This document shows, one piece after another, positions 1 to 8,108 of a stretch of DNA of 34,146 nucleotides. The notes under the pieces are model-generated. The model was not told where the DNA came from and made no database searches. It saw only the letters and a list, made by a program, of their open reading frames with translations. Made by a program: the position numbers and the translations under genes. Each line of letters begins with the position of its first letter. Position 1 is the first letter of the stretch. The stretch is from Caldifarciminota bacterium (GTDB taxonomy: Bacteria > Hydrothermota > Tepidihabitantia > SM23-42), in the NCBI GenBank assembly GCA_023128195.1, contig JAGMEL010000054.1, positions 1 to 34,146 on the forward strand. Reading direction: 5' to 3'.

Positions 1-31
1 TGGGATTTGGAGTTTGGGATTTGGGATTTAA
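1..31. repeat. Phrase-like TTTGG repeat at window edge
   Basis: The first 31 bases are a quasi-periodic run of TTTGGGAT/TTTGGAGT words lying just upstream of the GTPase start. A close relative (CTTGGAGTTTGGAATTTG) occurs inside a coding region at 6778-6803. It looks like one of several short dispersed repeat families in this genome. No function can be assigned from sequence. Confidence 0.5.
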
Positions 32-39
32 TTATATTT

Positions 40-621
40 ATGGCATTAATTAATTACGCATCAAGAGAAATAAACGCTAAGATTGTATATTATGGTCCTG
101 GCCTGGGTGGGAAGACCACAAATATTAGATACATCTATAGTAAGTTGAATCCTTCTATTAAAGGAAAATTGATAAGTTTAGCCACGGAACTTGACCGAAC
201 GCTGTTTTTCGATTTTTTGCCTGTTGATCTTGGGACCATAAGGGGGTTTAAAACGAGATTCCATCTTTATACAGTTCCTGGTCAGGTTTTTTATAATGCC
301 TCACGTAAATTGATCCTTAGGGGAGTCGATGGAATTATATTTGTCGCAGATTCACAGATTGAACGATTTGATGAAAACTTAGAGTCATTGGATAATATGC
401 AGGATAACTTAAAGACCTATAATTTAAATTTAGAAAAAATTCCATTTGTTTTTCAATATAATAAAAGGGATTTACCTAACATCACCTCAGTAGAAGAATT
501 ACAAAAGGTTTTAAATCCTCAGAAGGTACGCGCTTATTTTGAAGCTGTTGCAACTCAGGGGATTGGTGTTTTTGAGACATTGAAAGAAGTATGTAAATAT
601 GTGCTTAAAGATCTGGCATAG
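40..621 (+). CDS. mglA: MglA-like small Ras-family GTPase
   Basis: A 193-residue GTPase. The P-loop GPGLGGKTT is at residues 19-27, the MglA-type switch II replacement TVPGQ at 78-82 (instead of the Ras DxxGQ), and the guanine-specificity motif NKRD at 141-144. MglA proteins control cell polarity and motility together with the GAP MglB. An in-frame ATG at position 7 would add 11 hydrophobic residues encoded by repeat sequence, so the ATG at 40 (MALINYASRE, the usual family N-terminus) is preferred. The next gene starts 21 bp downstream and is probably co-transcribed. No mglB is visible in the window. Family identity is secure; whether it acts in gliding, polarity or another process here is not known. 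Confidence 0.9.
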   Translation: MALINYASREINAKIVYYGPGLGGKTTNIRYIYSKLNPSIKGKLISLATELDRTLFFDFLPVDLGTIRGFKTRFHLYTVPGQVFYNASRKLILRGVDGIIFVADSQIERFDENLESLDNMQDNLKTYNLNLEKIPFVFQYNKRDLPNITSVEELQKVLNPQKVRAYFEAVATQGIGVFETLKEVCKYVLKDLA

Positions 622-642
622 TCGATTCAACAATAGATAATA

Positions 643-933
643 ATGTCTTCACAAATCTGCAGTCGATGTAGAAAAGTAATAAATCCTGGTGATTTATTCT
701 ATCGTTTGACTATTAAGGTCTTTGCTGATTTTGATGGTGTAATCAACATTAAAGATAGAAAAATAGATTTAGATAAGGAATTCGAAAAAATAAAATCCTG
801 TCCCGAGGATTTACTTGAAGAAGAAGTATATAAAGAATTCGATTTCATTCTGTGTCCAAGATGCAAAGAAATATACTGTGCCAATCCTTTATATTTACCA
901 TTGGGCGAAATAAAGATCGACGATAATGTTTAG
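643..933 (+). CDS. Small Cys-rich, zinc-ribbon-like protein
   Basis: A 96-residue protein with an N-terminal CSRC pair (Cys6, Cys9) and a C-terminal CPRC pair (Cys71, Cys74), plus Cys79. This is the spacing expected of a split two-knuckle zinc ribbon. The middle third is acidic (several Glu/Asp runs). There is no signal peptide or membrane segment, so it is probably cytoplasmic. It lies 21 bp after the MglA-like gene on the same strand, which suggests an operon and possibly a partner role for the GTPase, but that is inference. I do not recognise a named family. Confidence 0.7.
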   Translation: MSSQICSRCRKVINPGDLFYRLTIKVFADFDGVINIKDRKIDLDKEFEKIKSCPEDLLEEEVYKEFDFILCPRCKEIYCANPLYLPLGEIKIDDNV

Positions 934-953
934 GAATAAATACAGTACAACAT

Positions 954-984
954 CACTGCGTTCGCAGCACCACTGCGTTCGCAG
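954..984. repeat. Two 14-bp direct repeats, each a near-palindrome
   Basis: CACTGCGTTCGCAG occurs at 954-967 and again at 971-984, a 17-bp period. Each copy can fold as CTGCG-TT-CGCAG. It lies in the spacer before dnaE. A short dispersed repeat or structured leader is possible. Confidence 0.6.
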
Positions 985-1035
985 TATCACCTTTAGTTCG
1001 CGCAATTACGTTCTGTCATGTTTTGGCGAGGGGAA

Positions 1036-1068
1036 CGATCCTGCAAGCCCCGAAGGGGCGATCCTGCA
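1036..1068. repeat. CGATCCTGCA direct repeat around a GCCCC-GAA-GGGGC hairpin
   Basis: CGATCCTGCA appears at 1036-1045 and 1059-1068, flanking a 5-bp hairpin with a GAA loop (1047-1059). The GC-rich block stands out from the AT-rich surroundings and sits 10 bp before the chosen dnaE start, so it would lie in the dnaE leader and could affect translation. Confidence 0.5.
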
Positions 1069-1077
1069 TTTAAAACC

Positions 1078-4000
1078 ATGACCTTTATTCATTTACATAA
1101 CCACACAGAATACTCATTGCTCGATGGTGCAATGAAGATTGATCGACTTACTGAGCTTGCAGCAAAATACAAGATGCCAGCCCTTGCAATAACTGATCAT
1201 GGCAATATGTTTGGTGCGATTAAGTTCTATAAAAGTGCACATAGACGAGGCATAAAACCAATAATAGGTATTGAAACATACATTGCACCCAGATCAAGAT
1301 TGGATCAGTCAAAAAATATACGAATTCCAGAATCTTCGTTTCATTTGACCCTTTTATGCGAAGACGAAACAGGATATAAAAATTTAATAAAGTTGTCATC
1401 ATTAGCCTATCTTGAGGGGTTCTATTATAAGCCAAGGATAGATAAAGAAATTTTATCGCAATATCACAAAGGATTAATAGGTTTATCAGGTTGTCTTAAA
1501 GGAGAAATACCATATAAAATTGGTATGGGTGATATTAAAGGTGCTAAAAAATCTCTTCAAGAATATCAAGATATTTTAGGCAAAAACAATTTCTATATTG
1601 AAATAATGAGACTGGGTATTAAAAAAGAAGAAAGAGTTCATAAAGAATTAATCAATCTTGCGAATGAATTTGATGCACCTCTTGTTGCAACAAATGACTG
1701 CCATTATTTCTATGCGGATGATTATAAAGCCCATGATGTTCTTTTATGTATCGGGACAAAAAAAACATTATCTGACAGAGAACGCCTACGTTTTGAAACG
1801 CATTATGCTTATTTTCGTTCACCCAAGGAAATGGCAAAACTATTTGAGGACTTACCTGAGGCAATTACAAATACAAGATTGATTGCTGAAAGATGTAATC
1901 TAAAGATTGATACTTCAGGAAAAGATGTGAAACTTCCAACTTTTCCAAGACCACAAAATTTTGAGACCGATTTTGACTATCTCAAATATTTAACATTTGA
2001 AAATGTAAAACATCGATTTGACAGGACAACTCCGGGTATCGAGGAGAGATTGAGATATGAATTAGGGATTATTAAAAAGATGGGGTTGTCAGGATACTTT
2101 CTCATCGTGCGGGAGATTGTTGAGTTTGCTCGGGAAAAAGGGATTCCGGTTGGACCAGGTCGAGGTTCAGCAGTTGGCAGTCTGGCATTATATTCCCTTG
2201 GTATAACTGATGTGGATCCCTTGAAATACAATCTTATTTTTGAAAGATTTCTCAACCCTGATCGACTTAGTCTGCCTGATGTTGATGCTGATTTTGGCGA
2301 TACGAGAAGGGATGAGATAATAGATTTTATTAAAAAGAGATATGGTGAAAAGAATGTTACGCAGGTGATCACCTTTGGTACAATGCAGGCACGGGCTGTG
2401 CTCAGGGATGTAGCCAGAGTTATGAGTATACCTTATGGTGAAATCGATCGTATAGCAAAACTCATTCCATTTCACAAGAGTATTGATGAGGCAATAAATG
2501 AAGTTAAGGAGCTCAAGACCCTTATTGACTCCAAGGAAGAATACAAAGAATTGGTAGATATTGCCAAAAAACTGGAAGGAATTGCCCGCCATCCAGCTAC
2601 CCATGCTGCTGGTGTAGTAATTACACCCAAGGAACTGGTTGAATATGTGCCACTATTCAGAAGCCCGGACCGGGGCGAAATTTCTACACAATATGCAAAA
2701 AATTCTCTGGAAGACATTGGAATACTCAAGATGGATATATTGGGTCTACGAACCCTGACCGTTATTGATAACACGCTTAAACTTATTGGCAGGCAGGTTG
2801 GAAACATCTCAATCTATGATAAGGAGACCTATGATATGCTCAAGCGGGGTGAGACAGTCGGTGTCTTTCAACTTGAGAGCCAAGGCATGCAAGAGATTCT
2901 GAAGAGCTTCAAACCCGAGAATTTTGAGGATTTAATTGCAGTAATTGCTCTGTATCGACCCGGACCCATGGGTAATATACAGAAAATGATCGAGAACAAG
3001 AATAACCCGAGAAAGATCAGATATCTACATCCTTTATTAGAACCGATTCTAAAAGAAACCTATGGTATGATTGTATATCAGGAGCAGGTTATGCGTATTG
3101 CTTCAACCGTTGCTGGATTCACTATGGCTGAAGCTGATACACTGCGTCGGGCAATGGGCAAGAAAATTCCTGAACTCATGAATGAAACAAGAGAAAAATT
3201 TATCTCGGGTGCTTGTGATAAAGGTCTTGTAGCCAGTGTTGCTGAAGATATATTCAATAAGGTTGCGCCCTTTGCAGGTTATGGTTTTAATAAATCACAT
3301 GCTGCTGCTTATGCGGCGTTGGCTAATCAAACGGCCTATCTTAAATGCCATTTTCCACAAGAATTCTTGATTTCTTTATTGAACAGCGAGATAAATGATA
3401 CTAAAAGATTATGGATTTTAATACGTGAAGTAAGAAGAATGGGAATGAAGATTTTAGCGCCTGATATAAACAAAAGTATTTATGAATTTAAAAAAGAAGG
3501 ATCTAATATAAGATATGGTCTTGGTGCCTTGAAAAATCTTGGAAAACCAATTGTTCAAACGATTCTTAAAGAAGTGCAGCGCGGTCCATTTACATCATTC
3601 TTTGAATTTCAAGCGCGAGTAAAGGGTTTGAATAAAAAATCTTTAGAATCTCTTATAAAATCCGACGCATTCCGTGAGTTTGAACCCGATATAAATAAAT
3701 TATTAAAGATTTTTACGAAAAATGAGGATGTGTTTGGTAGACAAGGTGTTCTTTTTGATGATTATAATGAAAATGATACGAAAAGACCAGAAAATACTAA
3801 AGATGTTGACCAGGATAATATATTGTATCAAAAAGAGGCTTTTGGATTCTATTTTTCCAAACATCCATTAGAAAATTATCAGGAAGAATTTTCTGCACTA
3901 GGGTTATTACCGATAAATGATCTTAGTAGTGTAAAAAATGGTGATTATATAATAATAGGCGGGCTGCTAAATTCAAAAAAGGTAAAAAAAGACAGAAAAG

Positions 4001-4440
4001 GGCGTAATTATGCCATTGTGAATTTAGAGGATTTTGAAGGTGCTATAGATGTATTTATTTTTTCAGACAATTTTGATAAATATTCACATATATTGAAAGT
4101 AGATACTCCATTAATAATTAAAGGTCGGATTTCAGGTGATGAAGACAGGAAAAGCATAAGGGCAGAGAATATTATCTTGTTTAAAGAAGCCAGGCACCAT
4201 TATAAGAAGATATATATTAATATTGATAGTAATAAACTTCCTGAACATGATCTTAAAAAGTTGTATGAGTTGATAAATAATAATAAAGGTGAATGTGAAA
4301 TTTGGTTTAAAGTGAATGGAAAAGAAGAATCTCGAAAATTTAGGTCGCGCACAATGAAAATAAAACCAGAACCAAAGGTAATTGATAAAATCAAAGATAT
4401 TGTTGGTGATATGTCTCTAAATATATACGGCAAAATATGA
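1078..4440 (+). CDS. dnaE: DNA polymerase III subunit alpha
   Basis: A 1120-residue replicative polymerase of the DnaE1 type. The N-terminal PHP domain starts with HLHNHTEYSLLDGA (residues 5-18). The palm catalytic motif PDVDADF is at 400-406. The thumb and finger region contains ARHPATHAAGVV and YQEQVM, followed by GYGFNKSHAAAYA, the helix-hairpin-helix region and a C-terminal OB fold. Length is normal for the family (about 1100-1170). The frame stays open to an ATG at 1018, but those 20 codons are translated repeat/hairpin sequence. The ATG at 1078 gives MTFIHLHNHT, the usual family start. A terminator-like hairpin follows the stop codon. Essential for chromosome replication. Confidence 0.97.
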   Translation: MTFIHLHNHTEYSLLDGAMKIDRLTELAAKYKMPALAITDHGNMFGAIKFYKSAHRRGIKPIIGIETYIAPRSRLDQSKNIRIPESSFHLTLLCEDETGYKNLIKLSSLAYLEGFYYKPRIDKEILSQYHKGLIGLSGCLKGEIPYKIGMGDIKGAKKSLQEYQDILGKNNFYIEIMRLGIKKEERVHKELINLANEFDAPLVATNDCHYFYADDYKAHDVLLCIGTKKTLSDRERLRFETHYAYFRSPKEMAKLFEDLPEAITNTRLIAERCNLKIDTSGKDVKLPTFPRPQNFETDFDYLKYLTFENVKHRFDRTTPGIEERLRYELGIIKKMGLSGYFLIVREIVEFAREKGIPVGPGRGSAVGSLALYSLGITDVDPLKYNLIFERFLNPDRLSLPDVDADFGDTRRDEIIDFIKKRYGEKNVTQVITFGTMQARAVLRDVARVMSIPYGEIDRIAKLIPFHKSIDEAINEVKELKTLIDSKEEYKELVDIAKKLEGIARHPATHAAGVVITPKELVEYVPLFRSPDRGEISTQYAKNSLEDIGILKMDILGLRTLTVIDNTLKLIGRQVGNISIYDKETYDMLKRGETVGVFQLESQGMQEILKSFKPENFEDLIAVIALYRPGPMGNIQKMIENKNNPRKIRYLHPLLEPILKETYGMIVYQEQVMRIASTVAGFTMAEADTLRRAMGKKIPELMNETREKFISGACDKGLVASVAEDIFNKVAPFAGYGFNKSHAAAYAALANQTAYLKCHFPQEFLISLLNSEINDTKRLWILIREVRRMGMKILAPDINKSIYEFKKEGSNIRYGLGALKNLGKPIVQTILKEVQRGPFTSFFEFQARVKGLNKKSLESLIKSDAFREFEPDINKLLKIFTKNEDVFGRQGVLFDDYNENDTKRPENTKDVDQDNILYQKEAFGFYFSKHPLENYQEEFSALGLLPINDLSSVKNGDYIIIGGLLNSKKVKKDRKGRNYAIVNLEDFEGAIDVFIFSDNFDKYSHILKVDTPLIIKGRISGDEDRKSIRAENIILFKEARHHYKKIYINIDSNKLPEHDLKKLYELINNNKGECEIWFKVNGKEESRKFRSRTMKIKPEPKVIDKIKDIVGDMSLNIYGKI

Positions 4441-4444
4441 GTAT

Positions 4445-4501
4445 AAAAAGGCAAAAAAAGGCACAACATGGCTCAAAAAGGCTCGAGAGGGCTTTAATGG
4501 C
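4445..4501. repeat. 10-bp periodic AAAAAGGC array
   Basis: GGC triplets recur at 4450, 4460, 4470, 4480, 4490 and 4499, mostly preceded by A-tracts (AAAAAGGC). The period is 10 bp over six units, close to one helical turn. The array sits directly after the dnaE stop and runs into the terminator-like hairpin. Phased A-tracts of this kind can bend DNA, but that is inference. Confidence 0.6.
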
Positions 4502-4521
4502 CGCCAATTATAGCCCTTTTA
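4488..4521 (+). terminator. Probable intrinsic terminator after dnaE
   Basis: AGGGCT (4488-4493) pairs with AGCCCT (4512-4517). Inner pairing TAA/TTA and TGG/CCA closes around a CCG loop, and TTTTATT follows. It lies between dnaE and the next gene, ending just before that gene's AAGGAGG ribosome site. Confidence 0.6.
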
Positions 4522-4534
4522 TTAAGGAGGTTAG

Positions 4535-5209
4535 ATGGTTTTAATCCTATTTTTCTTTAATCTATATTATGTTGATCAACCTTATCCAGATGTTTTAGAA
4601 CATGGTGAATTTGAACTTCAACTTCGTTTTGGTCCGGGCGGAGAGATTCTAGGGTTTTTTAATATTGGTGTTCTAAATAGATTTGGATTTGGGATAAGTT
4701 ATGGTGCTTCTAATCTTATTGGTGCTGGTGATCCAAATTTCTATGAGTTACCAGGTGTTCAGGTAAAGATTGCGGTAATTGAACAAGGATTTGCAGTACC
4801 ACAGATTTTATTTGGATTTGATAACCAGGGTTATGGCGGATATGACAGTGCAAGGTATGTAATTATGTCCAAAGGTCTATATTGTCAAATAGGAAAGACG
4901 CTTTCTTGGCCAAATATAGAATTTGTTCCGAGCTTTGGTATAAACTATTGTTTTGAAAAAGATAATAGATTCGATTTATTCTTTGGAATGAAAACTCTAT
5001 TTGGTTCAAGTACGTCTTTAATGATCGATTATACGCCAAATCTAAAGGATGATCTCGATCAAAACAAAGGTTATTTAAATATGAGCCTTAAATTCATTTT
5101 TTATGAAGAATTGTTCTTTGAAGTTGCCTTACGTGATCTTCTTGATAACAGCCCAGAAGACCTGCAGTTAAATAGAATGATCAGACTCGGGTATAAACAG
5201 ATTTTTTAG
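4535..5209 (+). CDS. Putative outer-membrane beta-barrel protein
   Basis: A 224-residue protein with a short hydrophobic N-terminus (MVLILFFFNLYY). It then shows alternating hydrophobic/polar strands rich in Gly and aromatics (FNIGVLNRFGFGISYG, PQILFGFDNQGYGGY) and ends in the outer-membrane-type terminus LGYKQIF with a final Phe. A strong AAGGAGG site at 4524-4530 supports the start. The signal peptide looks short and no cleavage site is obvious. Barrel architecture and outer-membrane location are inferred from composition. I do not recognise a specific function. It stands alone between the dnaE terminator and the parS site. Confidence 0.65.
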   Translation: MVLILFFFNLYYVDQPYPDVLEHGEFELQLRFGPGGEILGFFNIGVLNRFGFGISYGASNLIGAGDPNFYELPGVQVKIAVIEQGFAVPQILFGFDNQGYGGYDSARYVIMSKGLYCQIGKTLSWPNIEFVPSFGINYCFEKDNRFDLFFGMKTLFGSSTSLMIDYTPNLKDDLDQNKGYLNMSLKFIFYEELFFEVALRDLLDNSPEDLQLNRMIRLGYKQIF

Positions 5210-5210
5210 C

Positions 5211-5230
5211 AATGTTTCACGTGAAACATT
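5211..5230. promoter_or_regulatory. parS centromere site (ParB binding)
   Basis: A 20-bp perfect palindrome whose central 16 bp, TGTTTCACGTGAAACA (5213-5228), equals the consensus chromosomal parS recognised by ParB/Spo0J. It lies 2 bp after the stop codon of the outer-membrane gene and 28 bp before thioredoxin. parS sites generally cluster near oriC. No second full copy was seen in the window, and no parA/parB genes are here. Confidence 0.9.
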
Positions 5231-5258
5231 CTACTATAAATTATTCAAGGAGGTATTT

Positions 5259-5585
5259 ATGATTAAAGAATTAACTGATGGTAATTTTCATCAGGAAGTT
5301 GAGAAATCGGAAATCCCATATATTGTGGATTTTTGGGCAATTTGGTGTGCACCTTGTTCAATGGTTGCTCCTGTATTAGAAGAAATTGCTAAAGAACAGG
5401 AAGGAAAAGTTAAAATAGGCAAGATTAATGTGGACAATGAGATAAAAATAGCAAATGAATATACGATTCAGAATATACCGACTGTTATTATATTTAACCA
5501 AGGTAAAGAAGTTGAAAGAATAATTGGTGCAGTTCCTAAAGATCATATTGAAAAAAAGTTAAAAAAATATATAAGCGAAAAATAA
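5259..5585 (+). CDS. trxA: Thioredoxin
   Basis: A 108-residue single-domain thioredoxin. The active-site motif WCAPC has Cys30 and Cys33 (the classic family motif is WCGPC; Ala replaces Gly). The cis-proline loop NIPTV and the final GAVP turn are present. There is no signal peptide, so it is cytoplasmic and acts as a general disulfide reductase. An AAGGAGG site lies just upstream. The next gene, an exported thioredoxin-fold protein, starts 18 bp downstream, so the two are probably one thiol-redox operon. No thioredoxin reductase is visible nearby. Confidence 0.95.
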   Translation: MIKELTDGNFHQEVEKSEIPYIVDFWAIWCAPCSMVAPVLEEIAKEQEGKVKIGKINVDNEIKIANEYTIQNIPTVIIFNQGKEVERIIGAVPKDHIEKKLKKYISEK

Positions 5586-5603
5586 TAAGAATAAGGAGAA
5601 AAA

Positions 5604-6101
5604 ATGATTAAAAATCTATGGAAGATTGTATTAATTCTCTTGATATTTTTTGTTGTTTGTACAACTAAAGATCAGGAACAAGGAAAGACTTCAAATAACA
5701 GAGATTTTACACTGACAACGATTGATAATGAAGAAATTACTCTGTCAAAATTAAAGGACAAGGTTGTGCTCATTGATTTTTGGACTACGTGGTGTGCACC
5801 TTGTAGATATAGTATACCTGTTTTCATAAAACTTTATAATAAATTTCATGAACAGGGATTTACTGTTCTTGGTATAGGGCTTGAAGAAAAAGCACCGTTG
5901 GAAACTTATAGAAATCAACATAATATTCCCTATCCAATTCTCATTGGAAATAAAGAAGTTGCTCGAGCATTTGGTGTTCAGGCAATTCCGCATATTTTTA
6001 TTATTGATAAAAAAGGTAAAATAAGAAAAACACAACTCGGGTTTTCCCCAGGATTAGAGGCTGATTTTGAGACTTTGATTGACTCATTAATAAAAGAATG
6101 A
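5604..6101 (+). CDS. TlpA/ResA-like thiol-disulfide oxidoreductase
   Basis: A 165-residue exported thioredoxin-fold protein of the AhpC/TSA-Redoxin (TlpA/ResA) group. Residues 1-19 form a hydrophobic leader ending in Cys19 (FFVVC), an imperfect lipobox, so it is either a lipoprotein or N-terminally anchored. The catalytic motif WCAPC has Cys64 and Cys67, preceded by KVVLIDFWTTW and followed by the family insertion around VLGIGLEE. Such proteins reduce or maintain thiols outside the cytoplasmic membrane, often in cytochrome c maturation, but no cytochrome genes lie here. It follows trxA by 18 bp and probably shares its transcript. Confidence 0.85.
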   Translation: MIKNLWKIVLILLIFFVVCTTKDQEQGKTSNNRDFTLTTIDNEEITLSKLKDKVVLIDFWTTWCAPCRYSIPVFIKLYNKFHEQGFTVLGIGLEEKAPLETYRNQHNIPYPILIGNKEVARAFGVQAIPHIFIIDKKGKIRKTQLGFSPGLEADFETLIDSLIKE

Positions 6102-6152
6102 GCCAATAAAATAATAGTCACAGAAAAGTATAATATAAACAGAGATCTTTAT

Positions 6153-6548
6153 ATGATTAAACTAACCTTAAATAAAGGATTGCAATTTATTGCAGAAGAT
6201 GAATATAATCATAAAATTATTATTGATACTGCACAAAATCTTGGAGGTTTTGATCAGGGATTTCGGCCTATGGATCTGCTTCTTGTTGCCCAGGCTGGAT
6301 GTATGGGTATGGATATAGTTTATATCCTTAAGAAAAAAGGCGGGAAAATCGATAAATTTGAGATATTAATACAGGGACAAAGAGCGCGTGAACATCCAAA
6401 AAGATATAAAAAGATAATTGTAAAATTTATATGTGAGGGAGATTATGAACGTAAAGATCTGTTGCGTTCATTTGAACTCTCTAGGGATAAATATTGCGGA
6501 GTATCTGCAACATTAAAAGATTGCCCAGAATTAGAATTTCTAATTTAG
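6153..6548 (+). CDS. OsmC-family protein
   Basis: A 131-residue protein of the OsmC/Ohr superfamily. The two redox cysteines are Cys50 (AQAGCMGMD) and Cys115 (KYCGVSATL), in the positions used for hydroperoxide reduction in the family. The RPMDLLLVA stretch before the first Cys is typical of the general OsmC branch rather than Ohr. The upstream site is weak (AGAG), with a possible TATAAT at 6129-6134, so it may have its own promoter. It sits after the two thioredoxin-fold genes, consistent with a thiol or peroxide stress role. Confidence 0.85.
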   Translation: MIKLTLNKGLQFIAEDEYNHKIIIDTAQNLGGFDQGFRPMDLLLVAQAGCMGMDIVYILKKKGGKIDKFEILIQGQRAREHPKRYKKIIVKFICEGDYERKDLLRSFELSRDKYCGVSATLKDCPELEFLI

Positions 6549-6567
6549 CAGGTTCATTCTAGAATAA

Positions 6568-8001
6568 TTATTTTAATTTAACAACCTTCTTTAAGAAAAA
6601 CTCATTATTGTTATTTAAAATACAGAAATAGGTTCCTGTTGGCAATTCTTTGCCATAATCATCAGTTCCATCCCAATACACAGAAACCACAGATTTATTT
6701 GGATTACACAGATTAGTAACAGGGAAGGAACGAGCCAGTCTTCCTGTAGCATCGTAAATACTCATTGTGACTTGGCTCTTGGAACTTGGAGTTTGGAATT
6801 TGATATTTGTCAGCTTTGAAAATGGATTTGGCGCTATGCTAAAAGAAGTTGTTTTATAGTTCCTTTTTGTTTGTTCCACTCCGATTGGATACTCAAAATC
6901 AGCAAAATAAATACTGTAAGGTAGTATTTCTCCTTGTGTCCAGATTAAATATGCACCACAGCAATTCGGAAATCTGATTGGTTCATCAATATTGAATAAT
7001 GCTCTTAATGAACCTCCATCATACCATCCGCCAGCCCACAGATAATAGAGATTGTAATATATATCAATATAACCTGAGGAATCTTCTTGCCAGAAAAGAT
7101 AACTCCAGTTTTCACCGACTGTTGAGATAACCGGATACATAGAATGTCCCTGGGTTGGATAACCTCCGCCCGGGTTACCGCCATAAAAAAATGCTTCTAA
7201 ATTACCGGATGTACTATCTTCCCAGCAAGCAGATAATGAGTCCAGACCATAGCAAAAATCGAGCGAAGGGTGTCGAAGTACATGCCAGTGGTCAGCCAAG
7301 GAATATGTTGTTATCCAATTACTTCCTTCTTTATATCGATAAAGTATATGATAAGGCGTGTAAGAACTAGTATCAACACAAGCCCACAATATATATATAC
7401 GATTATCCGGTTGGAATATACTAATAGATGAATGTGAATTAGTTGCCTGTGCAGAACCATAATCACTTATCCTAAAGGTATCACTAAGAAAACCATTATC
7501 GCATGAACGATAAAAGATTTGATTATACCCATCTACATCCTCGGTCCAGGTAATATGGGCAACAAGGCTTGAATCAATCACTAAATCAGGAAGAATAGAA
7601 TTACCTGATGATTCACTCACATTTATTGGCGGTGCCCAGTCATCAAGACAGTCATAATAGACTTCGTAATTACCACTACCAGAATCAAAATACTGCCACG
7701 CAACATGACGGAATCCATATGTATCAACATCAAGTGCTGGACAAATGCCTTCATGAAAAGCAACTGGTGTCTGCCACGAAATACCCTCGTCAGTTGTAAA
7801 AATGTAATATACACTATCTGAGGAATGATAAACAATATGAATAGTGTCACTCATCCACTCGCCATTCTGCGTTACAATCTTGTGGCTGTTATTAAATGCA
7901 GTTGCATCGAATGAATTGGATGTAGTAACAAAGTGATATTGGGCACGGGTATACACACAGCATATAATAATACAAAACAAACACTTTTGTTGTATAGACA
8001 T
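6568..8001 (-). CDS. Secreted protein with C-terminal sorting domain
   Basis: A 477-residue protein with a signal peptide-like N-terminus (IIICCVYTRAQ, possible cleavage after Ala-Gln). Residues about 30-370 repeat Trp/Tyr-rich motifs such as HIVYHSSDSVYYIF, HITWTEDVDGYNQIFYRS and YLFWQEDSSGYIDIYYN, resembling the Asp-box/sialidase-like propeller repeats of BNR-type proteins. The C-terminus has SIAPNPFSKLTNIKF, VTMSIYDATGRLARSF and LPTGTYFCILNN, the layout of a type IX-style or FlgD-like sorting domain. It is probably exported and surface-attached or released. A dispersed repeat has been absorbed into the coding sequence at 6778-6803. Substrate or role unknown. Confidence 0.75.
   Translation of the reverse strand: MSIQQKCLFCIIICCVYTRAQYHFVTTSNSFDATAFNNSHKIVTQNGEWMSDTIHIVYHSSDSVYYIFTTDEGISWQTPVAFHEGICPALDVDTYGFRHVAWQYFDSGSGNYEVYYDCLDDWAPPINVSESSGNSILPDLVIDSSLVAHITWTEDVDGYNQIFYRSCDNGFLSDTFRISDYGSAQATNSHSSISIFQPDNRIYILWACVDTSSYTPYHILYRYKEGSNWITTYSLADHWHVLRHPSLDFCYGLDSLSACWEDSTSGNLEAFFYGGNPGGGYPTQGHSMYPVISTVGENWSYLFWQEDSSGYIDIYYNLYYLWAGGWYDGGSLRALFNIDEPIRFPNCCGAYLIWTQGEILPYSIYFADFEYPIGVEQTKRNYKTTSFSIAPNPFSKLTNIKFQTPSSKSQVTMSIYDATGRLARSFPVTNLCNPNKSVVSVYWDGTDDYGKELPTGTYFCILNNNNEFFLKKVVKLK
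6778..6803. repeat. Phrase-like TTGGA repeat inside a coding region
   Basis: This stretch contains CTTGGAGTTTGGAATTTG, related to the run at 1-31. On the minus strand it encodes part of the first strand of the sorting domain (about NIKFQTPSSKSQ) without breaking the frame. Confidence 0.5.
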
Positions 8002-8017
8002 ATTATACCTCCAATAT

Positions 8018-8045
8018 ATTATACTATGATTAAACTTTTTGTCAA
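8018..8045 (-). promoter_or_regulatory. Promoter for the secreted protein at 6568-8001
   Basis: On the minus strand TTGACA (8045-8040) and TATAAT (8023-8018) are separated by 16 bp. A GGAGG ribosome site and the start codon at 8001 follow. Confidence 0.75.
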
Positions 8046-8074
8046 GGGCGATTTATGAGCTCTCTGATCTATTA

Positions 8075-8108
8075 ATCGTTTTGTCATTTAGGCAATTGAC
8101 AAAACGAT
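8075..8108. repeat. 12-bp inverted repeat, 10-nt loop
   Basis: ATCGTTTTGTCA (8075-8086) and TGACAAAACGAT (8097-8108) are perfect complements. The core TTTTGTCA...TGACAAAA is shared with the 40-bp palindrome at 19575-19614, here split by eight extra bases. It lies upstream of the minus-strand promoter at 8018-8045. Confidence 0.75.

Noticed and set aside
7..39. Upstream start for the MglA-like protein
   Set aside because: The extra 11 codons are translated dispersed repeat; family members begin at the ATG at 40.
1018..1077. Upstream start for dnaE
   Set aside because: The 20 extra codons come from a hairpin/repeat block and precede the conserved MTFIHLHNHT start.
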